In this document: piece after piece, positions 10,069 to 18,753 of the stretch
Layout of the letters: every line of letters begins with the position of its first letter
Position numbering within the stretch: position 1 is the first letter of the stretch
From: Sphingobium arseniciresistens
GTDB lineage: Bacteria; Pseudomonadota; Alphaproteobacteria; Sphingomonadales; Sphingomonadaceae
Direction: 5' to 3'
NCBI GenBank assembly: GCA_029167225.1
Contig: JARFNK010000011.1
Location: 124,001 to 188,000, forward strand
Length of the DNA: 64,000 nucleotides
Notes under the pieces: model-generated
Told to the model about the DNA's origin: nothing
What the model saw: the letters and a program-made list of their open reading frames with translations, nothing else
The model's database searches: none
Position numbers and translations under genes: made by a program

Positions 10069-10965
10069 ATGAATCGACTGAGACTTATACTTCATGGAAA
10101 GGCTGCGCAGGACGAACGAGTGCGTGCAGCGGTAGAAGCTGTAAGGGAAAATGGGCATCATGTAAGCGTGCGTGTGACCTGGGAGGCTGGCGATGCCGCG
10201 CGCTTCACCCTGGAAGCCATGGAGGAGGCGAAACGGGGAGAAGTTGATTGCGTCGTGGCGGGTGGCGGCGACGGGACGATCGACGAGATTTTCGTGACCG
10301 CCTATCAGTCAGGGCATTCCAGTGCCTGTTCCTTTGGCATTCTGCCGCTCGGCACGGCCAACGACTTCGCACGATCGGTCGGGCTTAGGGTAGACGATAT
10401 GACTGCCGCTCTTCGCTTGATTGTCAGTTCGCCCGCGAGGAGGATCGACCTCGGATTGTTAGGCGGGCGCCCCTTCGTCAATGTCGTCACCGGAGGGTTT
10501 GGTGCTCGCGTAACGGCCGAAACAGACCCGACATTGAAGAAGTCGCTGGGTGGCCTGGCCTATCTTTTAACAGGAGTCAGTCGCGCGCGCGAGTTTGTGC
10601 CATGCCGGGGCCGTTTTCGGGCGGAAGGCTTCGCATGGGAAGGGATGTTCCTGGCCATGGCCATTGGGAACGGCCGTCAGGCTGGTGGTGGTATTCCGCT
10701 TTGCCCTGACGCACTCATCGATGACGGCCTGCTCGACTTGCTTATAATACCAAGAATCGATCTGGCTGCAGGGCGCGAGGCCCTGACGGTCCGAACGCGC
10801 AGCTCATGGATCGAATTCGAAGCGGATGAAGCGATCAACATCAGTTTAGATGGCGAACCCGACCAGGTCCGCCGATTTCGCGCCGAATGCCTCGCAGGCG
10901 CCCTGCCGGTGCATCTTGGGCATGGCCTGCTGCTGAAGAGCAGCAGCGACGGGCTAACATCGTGA
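10069..10965 (+). CDS. YegS/diacylglycerol kinase-family lipid kinase
   Basis: A 298-residue cytoplasmic or membrane-associated lipid kinase. The nucleotide-binding signature GGGDGTIDEI is near residue 67, followed by FGILPLGTANDFARSVGL, both classic DAGK-catalytic motifs. The C-terminal beta-domain contains INISLDGEPD. YegS-type enzymes phosphorylate phosphatidylglycerol or diacylglycerol; the substrate here is not known. A good ribosome binding site (GGAAGGA) precedes the ATG. It overlaps none of its neighbours and is transcribed away from the decayed SDR and HdeD pieces. Confidence 0.87.
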   Translation: MNRLRLILHGKAAQDERVRAAVEAVRENGHHVSVRVTWEAGDAARFTLEAMEEAKRGEVDCVVAGGGDGTIDEIFVTAYQSGHSSACSFGILPLGTANDFARSVGLRVDDMTAALRLIVSSPARRIDLGLLGGRPFVNVVTGGFGARVTAETDPTLKKSLGGLAYLLTGVSRAREFVPCRGRFRAEGFAWEGMFLAMAIGNGRQAGGGIPLCPDALIDDGLLDLLIIPRIDLAAGREALTVRTRSSWIEFEADEAINISLDGEPDQVRRFRAECLAGALPVHLGHGLLLKSSSDGLTS

Positions 10966-11033
10966 CGCGGAACCGATGTGATGCCCCTATTTCAAGGCTC
11001 GCGGTCAGGACCTGTGCGAAGCCGCCTCGGCGG

Positions 11034-11615
11034 TCAGGAAACATGACTTGCCGGGGACCGCGCCGCAGGTTCCGTTTCGCACCCTCCCATGCGTGTGCAG
11101 AAGCGCTTTTGCGTATCGGCAAAGACACCCGGTACGACATCGGCAATGGCTCGATCGAGGGCGGGGCGCATGAGAATACGGCCCTTCTCGAGCCAGGCAC
11201 GACCTGCGCTGCTTTCGTAGAAAGCATTGATCCCGTTCAACTCGTCGACCGTGAACGCCGCTGCACAGCTTTCCTTCATTCGCGCCAGAACGGGGGCCTT
11301 GGCGGCGATCATCGCTTCGGCGAAGGATTGACGATAAGCTTCCACGCCCTTGACGTCATCGGGAAAGGCTGCGGTGAGCGTCTTGAACGATTCTTCGAGG
11401 GCGGCCTGGATATTTTGGTCCATCTCCTGTTCCAGGCCAGAAAGGGCGACTGAGCGAGCGCACAGGGCCTGGCGCTGAGGCAAATCGGACCGCTCTGAAG
11501 TTGTTTGTGCGACAACTGGCGGTAAAGCACAGACATGGACAATCGCTGCGGCAGCAAGCAGCCTTGCTGCGCGCGAGAAGCGGCTCGTCGTTAACCCGAG
11601 CATTCGGAATTTCAT
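11034..11615 (-). CDS. Exported DUF2059 domain protein
   Basis: A 193-residue protein with an N-terminal signal peptide (hydrophobic LLAAAAIVHVCALPPVVAQ, cleavage expected after VAQ) and a mature part containing the DUF2059 signature FTVDELNGINAFYESSAGRAWLEK. Four Cys residues in the mature part may pair in the periplasm. Function of the family is unknown. AGGAG 8 nt before the ATG at 11615 supports the start. A second copy at 8 kb has lost its middle, so this locus was once duplicated. Confidence 0.75.
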   Translation of the reverse strand: MKFRMLGLTTSRFSRAARLLAAAAIVHVCALPPVVAQTTSERSDLPQRQALCARSVALSGLEQEMDQNIQAALEESFKTLTAAFPDDVKGVEAYRQSFAEAMIAAKAPVLARMKESCAAAFTVDELNGINAFYESSAGRAWLEKGRILMRPALDRAIADVVPGVFADTQKRFCTRMGGCETEPAARSPASHVS

Positions 11616-11944
11616 CTGTTAACTCCTCTAGATTGGACAGAGCTTGCGCAATGCGCGCCTACCGAGCCGGCCATTGCCTTCCCCACTGAGGTTCACCTTC
11701 TAAAAAGCGCCGGATATCTTTTTGATATGCATTAGTGGCAGCAACAGCACGAAGGTGGACGGCCCATAAGAATCTATTACGAATGCCGCTCTTGCGACCA
11801 TGATTGCACAATACCGAACATCCAGAATCTCGAATCATCGCACGAGATGAAGCAACCCTCGACAGCGCTTCCACGCACAGGGTCATTTGATCCGGTCATC
11901 GGGGACCTCCATGAAATTGAAATCGGGCGATGCTGTATTCTTAA
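11616..11944. other. Intergenic stretch, no gene seen
   Basis: I see no coding pattern, repeat array or clear terminator. The first 20 bases carry the ribosome binding site of the DUF2059 gene on the minus strand. Confidence 0.4.
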
Positions 11945-12094
11945 TTATTTCGACGCCAAACGGTATAGTTCTTTGCCCAGTCCAGTGTGGAATTTTGCTA
12001 AGTGAGTTCTGTCGGGGCCCGACTGGGTGACACCATCTCCTATGATGTATCCCTTGCGCACATACTCCGAAACTGCCGCCCGTTCGCCAGTCAT
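11945..12094 (-). CDS. Possible 49-residue protein coupled to the mla operon
   Basis: A short ORF whose ATG overlaps the stop of the PqiC-like gene by 4 nt (ATGA), the same spacing used by nearly every upstream gene in this operon. It reads MTGERAAVSEYVRKGYIIGD, then a polar stretch, and ends GKELYRLASK. It has no signal peptide or membrane helix and I do not recognise it. The overlap is the main support; a chance ORF of this length is quite possible. Confidence 0.35.
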   Translation of the reverse strand: MTGERAAVSEYVRKGYIIGDGVTQSGPDRTHLAKFHTGLGKELYRLASK

Positions 12095-12756
12095 TGCGAC
12101 CCGGCGGATGCGGCGCGTGATGGCGTCTGAACCGCCGTCGACGACCAGTCGACGATGTCGGCTGCGAAACGCACAACCGCGCTGTCGAAGGCGGCAACAA
12201 TGGCCGCTTTGCCGTTAGCGGCGGCGGTCTCCTCGGCCGAAAAACCGCTGGCCTCCATGACTCGACGGTTTGCGGGATCGACAAGTTCCGCGATCCCGGA
12301 CACGAGGATCACGGGGGGATCGTCCTTTGACCCATCGGGCGCATACCGAGCCTCGAATCTGTCGACTTCAATCCGCAACACCATGCCTTGGGTCGAACGT
12401 TCCTGTGGAGAGCCCAGCCGGAGGCCAGGCGCCCGCCCGGCGAACTGGCGCGTCAGGGTCTGTGTGAAGAGATCCGGGGCAGGCGCGGCCCAGCGGGCGT
12501 CCTTGATATAGAGGACGCTGTCGCCACGAGCCGTCAATATACGATCGCCCTCGATTTCTGGCGCGAATCTTACGCGGGACAGCGAAAGGGTAATCGGGTT
12601 GGTACGGCGAGCAGCAGTCTGCACATCTTCTCGTTCGGGAACTCCGAAACGATACAGATTGTCAGGTTTGCCGCCGCCCAGCATGGCGCTGCATGCCGCA
12701 AGGGGCATGAGCATCGCAAGAATGCAGCATCCGCGAACGCGGTGAGTCTGTGTCAT
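12091..12756 (-). CDS. ABC-type transport auxiliary lipoprotein (PqiC/MlaD-partner type)
   Basis: A 221-residue outer-membrane or periplasmic lipoprotein with lipobox LAAC at about residue 22. The mature domain has the ABC_trans_aux features: NLYRFGVPE near the start, SLSRVRFAPEIEGDRILTA, and a LRIEVDRFEARYA strand. Such lipoproteins partner MCE transport systems (PqiC in PqiAB, and the fused partners in Mce loci). It overlaps mlaD by 4 nt and closes the mlaEFD set, which supports a role in phospholipid movement across the envelope. Confidence 0.82.
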   Translation of the reverse strand: MTQTHRVRGCCILAMLMPLAACSAMLGGGKPDNLYRFGVPEREDVQTAARRTNPITLSLSRVRFAPEIEGDRILTARGDSVLYIKDARWAAPAPDLFTQTLTRQFAGRAPGLRLGSPQERSTQGMVLRIEVDRFEARYAPDGSKDDPPVILVSGIAELVDPANRRVMEASGFSAEETAAANGKAAIVAAFDSAVVRFAADIVDWSSTAVQTPSRAASAGSQ

Positions 12757-13688
12757 TGAGGTAGCTCCAGTTCCCTGCCACTATCCTTGCCGATTGCCTG
12801 CCGCGGGTTCTGCCGGATCTGGCGGATCAGGCCGTTGAGCGAATCCGCAGTCTCCTGCAGGCTTTGCATGGTAGCGTTGACGGTCGGCAACGTGCGTGAT
12901 CCGATCGCGTCGGTCTGTCGGCCGATTTCGGCGATCGTCACGCGCGTTTCGGCGATGGCGGCCTTGAGTTCTTTCGCTGCGGCTGAGACCTCTGCAACCG
13001 TATCGCGGCCATCACCGTCGACGATCGTCCGCACCGACGCCGCCGTCTGTTCTATATCATCGGCCGCGCGATCGAGCTTGGCGAGGGTCGAGGCTGCATG
13101 TCCGAACATCGCGCGGTTGGCGGCAAGCTCGCCTGTGGTGAGTTTCAGATCCTGGACCATTGCACTCATTGCATCGATATTGCGGTCGGACAGAAGCCTG
13201 TTCACCCTCTGGAGCGCTTCACTTGCATTCTGCACGACCTGGCCTCCGCCCTGCAGCAGGGAGGAGAGGGCGTTAGGCTTGCTCTGGATGATGGGACGTC
13301 TCTTGTTGCTCGCCTTGCGCAGCAGCGGCCTGGCCGGCGTTCCCGCGCTGATCTGGACGATGGAGACGCCCGATATGCCCTGCGTCTCGGTCGATGCGAG
13401 GGAATCGACCCTGACGGGCGTACCGTGTGTCAGAACGACGTCTGTTATCACGCGATTGGGATCCTGTTCATCGAGCCGGATGCGTTCGATCTGGCCGACC
13501 TTGATGCCGTTGAACTGCACTTCGGCGCCGACGCTCAACCCCCGCACCGGTCCATGGAAAACGACACGATAGGGATCGTCGGATCCTCCGAACCGGCTCC
13601 CTCCCAGCCAGACCACGAAAACGATCGCAGCGACCAGCAGCAGGGTCGAGAGAATGCCCACCAGGGCGTAGCTTGCATGGCGTTCCAT
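12753..13688 (-). CDS. mlaD: MlaD-family MCE protein
   Basis: A 311-residue periplasmic substrate-binding part of a phospholipid ABC transporter. An N-terminal helix (YALVGILSTLLLVAAIVFVVWLGG) anchors it. The MCE domain follows (YRVVFHGPVRGLSVGAEVQFNGIKVGQIERIRL, with the family G-L-x2-G-x2-V-x-x-x-G-I-x-V-G pattern). A long helical C-terminal tail (about residues 150-300) is typical of alphaproteobacterial MlaD and probably forms the hexamer channel. Start and stop overlap mlaF and the lipoprotein gene. Confidence 0.85.
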   Translation of the reverse strand: MERHASYALVGILSTLLLVAAIVFVVWLGGSRFGGSDDPYRVVFHGPVRGLSVGAEVQFNGIKVGQIERIRLDEQDPNRVITDVVLTHGTPVRVDSLASTETQGISGVSIVQISAGTPARPLLRKASNKRRPIIQSKPNALSSLLQGGGQVVQNASEALQRVNRLLSDRNIDAMSAMVQDLKLTTGELAANRAMFGHAASTLAKLDRAADDIEQTAASVRTIVDGDGRDTVAEVSAAAKELKAAIAETRVTIAEIGRQTDAIGSRTLPTVNATMQSLQETADSLNGLIRQIRQNPRQAIGKDSGRELELPQ

Positions 13689-14470
13689 CAGCGATCTTTC
13701 TTGGCGTCATGCGCCGCGCGCCCGCGCGGCCCCAGGAAATAGCTCCTGATCCAGGGGTGGTCCGATCGTTCCAGCTCACTGACCGGCGCCAGCGCGACGA
13801 CCTTCCGGTCAGCCAGGACGGCGACGCGGTCGCAAATGGCGTAGAGCGTGTCGAGATCGTGGGTGATGATGAACACGGTGAGACCGAGCGCGTCGCGCAG
13901 CGTGCTGACGAGTCCATCAAATTCGCTTGCGCCGATCGGGTCGAGGCCGGCGGTGGGTTCGTCCAGGAACAGGATCGCTGGATCGAGCGCCAGTGCTCGC
14001 GCGACGCCGGCGCGCTTGCGCATTCCGCCGGAAAGTTCGGACGGCCTGAGCGCGGCAGCGGTGGCCGGAAGTCCTGCCAGCCGGATCTTGAGGCGCGCGA
14101 TCTCGGCCGCCAGCGGCAGGGGCAGACCGGTATGCTCGATCAGGGGCGCCTCGACATTTTCCTGGACGGTGAGGAACGAGAAGAGCGCGCCCTGCTGGAA
14201 CATGACGCCCACATGTCGGCCCACCCATGTCTGCGCATCGTCCTGCGCGATGTTCCGGCCGAGGATCTCGACGGTGCCGCCGTCCGGCTGCTTGAGCCCG
14301 AGGATGGTGTTGAGCAACACGGATTTGCCCGAACCCGAGCCGCCCACGACGCCCAGTATCTCGCCGCGCCGAACCTCGAGATCGAGATCGTCGTGGATGA
14401 CCTTCTGCCCGAAGGCCGTGCGCAGACCCTGTACGCGAATGGGCGGAATGTCCTGGGCGTGCGCGCTCAC
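13688..14470 (-). CDS. mlaF: MlaF-type ABC transporter ATPase
   Basis: A 260-residue ATPase with Walker A GGSGSGKSVLLNTI, signature LSGGMRKRAGVARALA and Walker B AILFLDEPTAGLDP, then the switch His in FIITHDLDT. It energises the MlaE permease for phospholipid transport. I chose the GTG start at 14470 because it overlaps the mlaE stop (GTGA) and gives the usual N-terminus (IRVQGLRTAFGQKVIHDDLD). A longer frame from 14605 would lie inside mlaE. Confidence 0.87.
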   Translation of the reverse strand: MSAHAQDIPPIRVQGLRTAFGQKVIHDDLDLEVRRGEILGVVGGSGSGKSVLLNTILGLKQPDGGTVEILGRNIAQDDAQTWVGRHVGVMFQQGALFSFLTVQENVEAPLIEHTGLPLPLAAEIARLKIRLAGLPATAAALRPSELSGGMRKRAGVARALALDPAILFLDEPTAGLDPIGASEFDGLVSTLRDALGLTVFIITHDLDTLYAICDRVAVLADRKVVALAPVSELERSDHPWIRSYFLGPRGRAAHDAKKDR

Positions 14471-15576
14471 AGGTCGAGCGCCATGAAGATCACGGCGAAG
14501 ACCGCGTCGAACATGATGATCATGAAGATCGCCTGGACCACGGCCGAGGTGACATGATGACCCAGGCTCTGGACGTCGCCACCCACCATCAGGCCATGGC
14601 GGCACCCCGAAGCTGCGATGACGATCGCCAGGAAAGGCGCCTTGCTCATGCCGATCCAGAAATGCTTGACGCTGACCGTCTCGAGGGTCCGCTGGACGAA
14701 AAAGACGGGATTGATGTCGATCGTCACCCAGCTCACAAGCATGCCGCCCACAAGTCCGCCGATATCGGCGAAGAAGGTCATCAGCGGCATCATCAGGATC
14801 GCGGCAAGCACACGCGGGACGACGAGCGCATCGAACCGGTCGATGCTCATTACCTGCATGGCGTCAGTTTCCTGGTTCATCCGCATCGAGCCGAGCTGGG
14901 CAGCAAAGGCCGATGCCGATCGGCCGGCAAGGAGGATCGCGGTGATCACGACGCCGAACTCGCGCAGGATCGCCACGCCGACGAGCTGCACAGTGAATAC
15001 CTCGACACCAAGTGTCGTCAGGAGATTGGTGCCGACGAGCGCGATCACCGCACCAATGAAGAAGGTCATGATGAACACGATCGGCAGCGCGTTGATACCG
15101 GCATCCTGCATCATAGCGACCAGGGGCGTGAACCGCAGCCGCCGGGGATGGCGAAGCGTCTTGCCTGCGGCGACGATCAGATGACCGGAGAAAATCTGCA
15201 TCGCATAGGCGTCGGAGGCGATCGCGGCGACCTGTCTGCCGAAGCGTTCGAAGAAGGCGATCAGCCCGGTCTGGCGCGCCGGAGATGCCGGATCTTCTTC
15301 CATCAAGGGTTCGACGAGCCCGGCGAGCCGCTTGAGGTCGTCCCGACCTGACGAACCATAATCATAGCTGCCCTTCATGGCACCCACGAGGACGAAGGTC
15401 CCGGCTGTGTCGATGCTGCCGAGCCTGCTCGTCTCAAGGCGATCGGCGCGGATGTCCCCGAGCGCCGCGTGCAGCCGCTCGGACAGGTCACCCATTTCGA
15501 GCGCAGTCCAGTCGCCGATGGCGTGGAGCGCGGAGCCGTCCTGCGTCTCCTCGATCCGAAAATCCGAAGCCGTCAT
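14467..15576 (-). CDS. mlaE: MlaE-type permease with N-terminal STAS-like domain
   Basis: A 369-residue inner-membrane permease. Residues about 1-110 look like a degenerate STAS domain (IDTAGTFVLVGAM), as found in many alphaproteobacterial MlaE proteins. The permease part has the family motifs GINALPIVFIMTFFIGAVIAL, REFGVVITAILLAGRSASAFAAQLG and MRMNQETDAMQVMSID. Start and stop each overlap a neighbour by 4 nt, placing it between pldA and mlaF. Confidence 0.87.
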   Translation of the reverse strand: MTASDFRIEETQDGSALHAIGDWTALEMGDLSERLHAALGDIRADRLETSRLGSIDTAGTFVLVGAMKGSYDYGSSGRDDLKRLAGLVEPLMEEDPASPARQTGLIAFFERFGRQVAAIASDAYAMQIFSGHLIVAAGKTLRHPRRLRFTPLVAMMQDAGINALPIVFIMTFFIGAVIALVGTNLLTTLGVEVFTVQLVGVAILREFGVVITAILLAGRSASAFAAQLGSMRMNQETDAMQVMSIDRFDALVVPRVLAAILMMPLMTFFADIGGLVGGMLVSWVTIDINPVFFVQRTLETVSVKHFWIGMSKAPFLAIVIAASGCRHGLMVGGDVQSLGHHVTSAVVQAIFMIIMFDAVFAVIFMALDL

Positions 15577-16796
15577 CGCACGAGCGCCACGCCGATGCGG
15601 AAGCGGGTCATGCGGCGATCATAGTCGAGCAAATTCTCGCCATAGCCGATGAAGCTTTGGCCGAAGAGATAGAAGTCTGGTCCGCCGCCAAGAATTCGGG
15701 ACAGGGGGTAGGAAATGTCCGCGTTGAACGCGCCTTTGCCGCTGCCGAAATTGAACCGGGTGGAGGTGGAGAGGCGCAGTCCGTGATCCTCCCCAACCTC
15801 CATAAAAAGGCCTGTGTTGCCGCGATAATGCGCAATGTCCGGATTGTCCGACTTGTCGCCGACGAACAGGGACAGCCTCGGCGCGATCGAAAGCCGGACG
15901 TCGCCCCCGAGAGGGACTGCGGCCATCGGCGCCAGATAGATGCTGTTGATGCTGCGGGAAGCCGCGCCGTCCCTGCCGTTCGACTCGTGCCGAATGCCGC
16001 CTTGGGCGCTCAGCGAGATACCGCTGGCGAGCGTCGCTGACGGTGTCTGGTAGAAGAATTCGGGCTGATAATCGATATTGCGGAACGGCGAGGATTGCGC
16101 GCCCAGATCCCAGAACATACGCTGGGTGTAAGCAAAATACAGTCCGTCCCGCCAGGAACGCGACAGGCCTTCCGCGCGGCGCCTTCCGAACAGCTGATAT
16201 TTGAAGCTGAACTGGATGCGCGCCTCGCTGTTGGTGCCCGGACCATAGACCGCATAGATGGGCTCATAGGCCGAGAGGTTGGCGATAAAGGCATTGCCTG
16301 CCGACCGGTCTGATGGCGGCGGCGCTGCCGTCTTTGCCTCGCCTACCGGTTCCCAAGGCGTCGGCTGAGTGGCAGCCAGTTGCGGTGCCACCGTCTCCGG
16401 CCGCATCGCTATCCCGGTCGGCCGCACATTCCATGCGGGAATGGAGATGTCCGCGCCGTTGAGTGCCTGGTCGAGGTGGGCGGTGGTCCGATAACGCGCG
16501 CGCAGGAAACCACCGGAAGGAATGGTCAGGGTGTCGGGCAGATCAGACGCGCGATCAAGCCACAGGGTTTGCGTTTGACCCGCATGCTCGACCCTGGCTT
16601 CGACGCGGTCGGGCAAGGCAAAGGGCTGCGGTTCGTTGCTTTCGTTCAGTAGACGCAAATCAACCCATATGGCGCCATCCTGATCCCTCTCGCCCGCATC
16701 TCGGATGAGCACGTCAATGGTCGGAGCTGCATGTGCGGGCGGCGCAAAGAACAGCGCGGTGCCTGCCAGTGCCCACCGTCGGGAAGGCGCCGTCAT
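15573..16796 (-). CDS. pldA: Outer-membrane phospholipase A1 (OMPLA)
   Basis: A 407-residue exported protein with signal peptide ending AHA. An unusual N-terminal beta-rich region (about residues 25-165) precedes a PldA barrel. The barrel has NPxYxxYG-like PIYAVYGPG, FQ-type strands, and the catalytic HESNGRDG, where His and Ser match the His142/Ser144 pair of E. coli PldA (H-x-S-x-G). The barrel ends RIGVALVR. PldA removes phospholipids that reach the outer leaflet of the outer membrane. Here it is translationally coupled to mlaEFD, whose products deal with the same lipids. Confidence 0.87.
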   Translation of the reverse strand: MTAPSRRWALAGTALFFAPPAHAAPTIDVLIRDAGERDQDGAIWVDLRLLNESNEPQPFALPDRVEARVEHAGQTQTLWLDRASDLPDTLTIPSGGFLRARYRTTAHLDQALNGADISIPAWNVRPTGIAMRPETVAPQLAATQPTPWEPVGEAKTAAPPPSDRSAGNAFIANLSAYEPIYAVYGPGTNSEARIQFSFKYQLFGRRRAEGLSRSWRDGLYFAYTQRMFWDLGAQSSPFRNIDYQPEFFYQTPSATLASGISLSAQGGIRHESNGRDGAASRSINSIYLAPMAAVPLGGDVRLSIAPRLSLFVGDKSDNPDIAHYRGNTGLFMEVGEDHGLRLSTSTRFNFGSGKGAFNADISYPLSRILGGGPDFYLFGQSFIGYGENLLDYDRRMTRFRIGVALVR

Positions 16797-17566
16797 GCGA
16801 GCAGATGCTGGCCGCTGTCGACCGGAATGATTGTACCCGTAATCCGCTTTGCAGCGTCGCTGACGAGAAAGGCGGCGAGCGCACCGACGTCTTCGATGTC
16901 GACCAACTGGCCCCGCGGAACCTGGGACGCCGCGCGCTCCAGCAACGCGTCGAAACGGTCGATCCCGCTTGCCGCGCGCGTTGCGATCGGGCCGGGCGAT
17001 ATGGCGTGCGCGCGGATACCCTTGGCGCCAAGTTCCGCCGCAACATAGCGCGTCGCGCTTTCGAGTGCGGCCTTGACCGGCCCCATCAGATTATAGTGCT
17101 CGACGACGCGCTCGGATCCATAGAAGGTCACGCAGAGCAGGCATCCGCCCTCGGTCATCAGCGGTTCGGCGAGTTTCGCCATGCGCAGGAAGCTGTGGCA
17201 GGAGACATCCATCGCCACGGCAAAGCCCTCTGGAGACGAGTCGATGACGCGTCCGTGCAAATCCTCCCTTGGTGCGAACGCGATGGAATGGAGCAGGAAA
17301 TCCAGCCCGCCCCATTTCTGCTTCACCTCCTCGAACAACGCCTCAAGCTGGCCAGGAACGCGAACATCGCAGGGCGCGATCCATTCTGCGCCAAGGCGCT
17401 CCGCGACAGGCTCGACCCAGCCTTTCGCCTTGTCATTGAGGTAGGTAGCCGCGAGCCGTGCACCACATTGTGCGAACGCAGCCGCACAACCGGCCGCAAT
17501 GCTCTTTTCATTGGCAATGCCTACGACGAGGCCGCGCTTGCCTTCCAGATTCACCAGCGGCCTCAT
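16793..17566 (-). CDS. fabI: FabI-type enoyl-ACP reductase
   Basis: A 257-residue SDR with FabI motifs: GIANEKSIA near residue 16, CDVRVPGQ, LHSIAFAP, and catalytic Tyr149, Tyr158 and Lys165 (Y-x6-K in YNLMGPVKAALES), spaced as in E. coli FabI (146/156/163). It reduces enoyl-ACP with NAD(P)H in fatty acid synthesis. Its place between ackA and pldA suggests an accessory copy tied to acyl-CoA, PHA or lipid turnover rather than the housekeeping enzyme. That is inference. Confidence 0.83.
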   Translation of the reverse strand: MRPLVNLEGKRGLVVGIANEKSIAAGCAAAFAQCGARLAATYLNDKAKGWVEPVAERLGAEWIAPCDVRVPGQLEALFEEVKQKWGGLDFLLHSIAFAPREDLHGRVIDSSPEGFAVAMDVSCHSFLRMAKLAEPLMTEGGCLLCVTFYGSERVVEHYNLMGPVKAALESATRYVAAELGAKGIRAHAISPGPIATRAASGIDRFDALLERAASQVPRGQLVDIEDVGALAAFLVSDAAKRITGTIIPVDSGQHLLA

Positions 17567-18753
17567 TCTGCCTTCTCCACGATGCTCAGAGTGTGCAATG
17601 CGATCATGCGTTCCTCGTCGGTCGGAATGACGTAAGCCTTGATCCGGCTGTCGGGCAGGCTGATCAGAAGACGGTCTCCGGCATTGGCGATCTCATCGAT
17701 TTCCAATCCCAGCCATTCGAGCCTGCGCGCGATGCGGCTGCGCATGTCCGCATCATTCTCGCCGATCCCGGCGGTAAAGACGATGCCGTCGAGCCCGCCC
17801 AGCGAGGAGGCGAGCGCGCCGGCCTCCCTGCCGGCGCGCCAGGCGAACAGCGCCATTGCCTCTTCCGCTTGTGGCGCGCCGGATGCGGCGAGCGTGCGCA
17901 TGTCGCTCGATATGCCAGAAACGCCGAGCAGCCCCGATTGCTTGTAGAGCAGTTCTTCGACTTCGGCCGCGCTCCTGCCCATCTGGGTTTGCAGATGCAG
18001 CACCGCGCCCGGATCGAGACTGCCGCAGCGCGTTCCCATCATCAGCCCGTCGAGCGCGGTGAATCCCATGGTGGTGTCGATGCTTTGTCCGGCCTTCATA
18101 GCGCAGAGGCTGGCGCCGTTGCCAAGATGCGCGGCGATCACCCGGCCCGACGCAAGCTCGGGATCGATTTCGGACAGGCGGCGGGCGATATATTCATAAG
18201 ACAGTCCGTGGAAACCATAACGGCGGACGCCCTGATCGTGCAGCGCGCGTGGGATTGCGAAGCGCGACGCCAGAACCGGTTTGTCGTGGTGGAAGGCGGT
18301 GTCGAAGCACGCCACCTGCGGCAGGTCGGGACGAAGCTTCGCGATGGCGTGAATGGCGGCAAGGTTGTGAGGCTGGTGAAGGGGTGCCAGCGGGCAAAGC
18401 GCCTCCAGCGCGTCCAGCAGTTCGGGTTCGATCAGCCTGGGCGCGGCAAATTGGGTGCCGCCATGAACGACCCGGTGTCCGATCGCGATGATCTCCCGGC
18501 CCTCCAGCGGATGCTCGGCAGCCCAGGAGAAAAGGTCAGCCAACAGGTCGGCATGGCTCAGCGACGCGCCTTCCGGCCAGTTCCGTTCGAGCAGTATCGC
18601 GCCATCGACCGATTTGGCCTTCAGGTACGGCGCGATGCCGATCTTCTCGATCTTGCCGCCGGCCGAGAACTGAAGCTCGCCCTGCGTATCGAGTACGAAG
18701 AGCGAGAACTTGATGCTGGAGGAGCCCGAGTTGAGGCTGACGACCGCCTTCAT
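17563..18753 (-). CDS. ackA: Acetate kinase
   Basis: A 396-residue ASKHA-fold kinase. It has VVSLNSGSSSIKFSLF at the N-terminus, IGHRVVHGG, DTAFH (the family catalytic DTAFH), RRYGFHGLSYEY, AHLGNGASL, DTTMGFTALDGLMMGTRCGSLDP and FTAGIGEND. It interconverts acetyl phosphate and acetate with ATP formation. It overlaps the phosphotransacetylase gene upstream, so the two steps acetyl-CoA to acetyl-P to acetate are made together. Length is normal. Confidence 0.93.
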   Translation of the reverse strand: MKAVVSLNSGSSSIKFSLFVLDTQGELQFSAGGKIEKIGIAPYLKAKSVDGAILLERNWPEGASLSHADLLADLFSWAAEHPLEGREIIAIGHRVVHGGTQFAAPRLIEPELLDALEALCPLAPLHQPHNLAAIHAIAKLRPDLPQVACFDTAFHHDKPVLASRFAIPRALHDQGVRRYGFHGLSYEYIARRLSEIDPELASGRVIAAHLGNGASLCAMKAGQSIDTTMGFTALDGLMMGTRCGSLDPGAVLHLQTQMGRSAAEVEELLYKQSGLLGVSGISSDMRTLAASGAPQAEEAMALFAWRAGREAGALASSLGGLDGIVFTAGIGENDADMRSRIARRLEWLGLEIDEIANAGDRLLISLPDSRIKAYVIPTDEERMIALHTLSIVEKAE

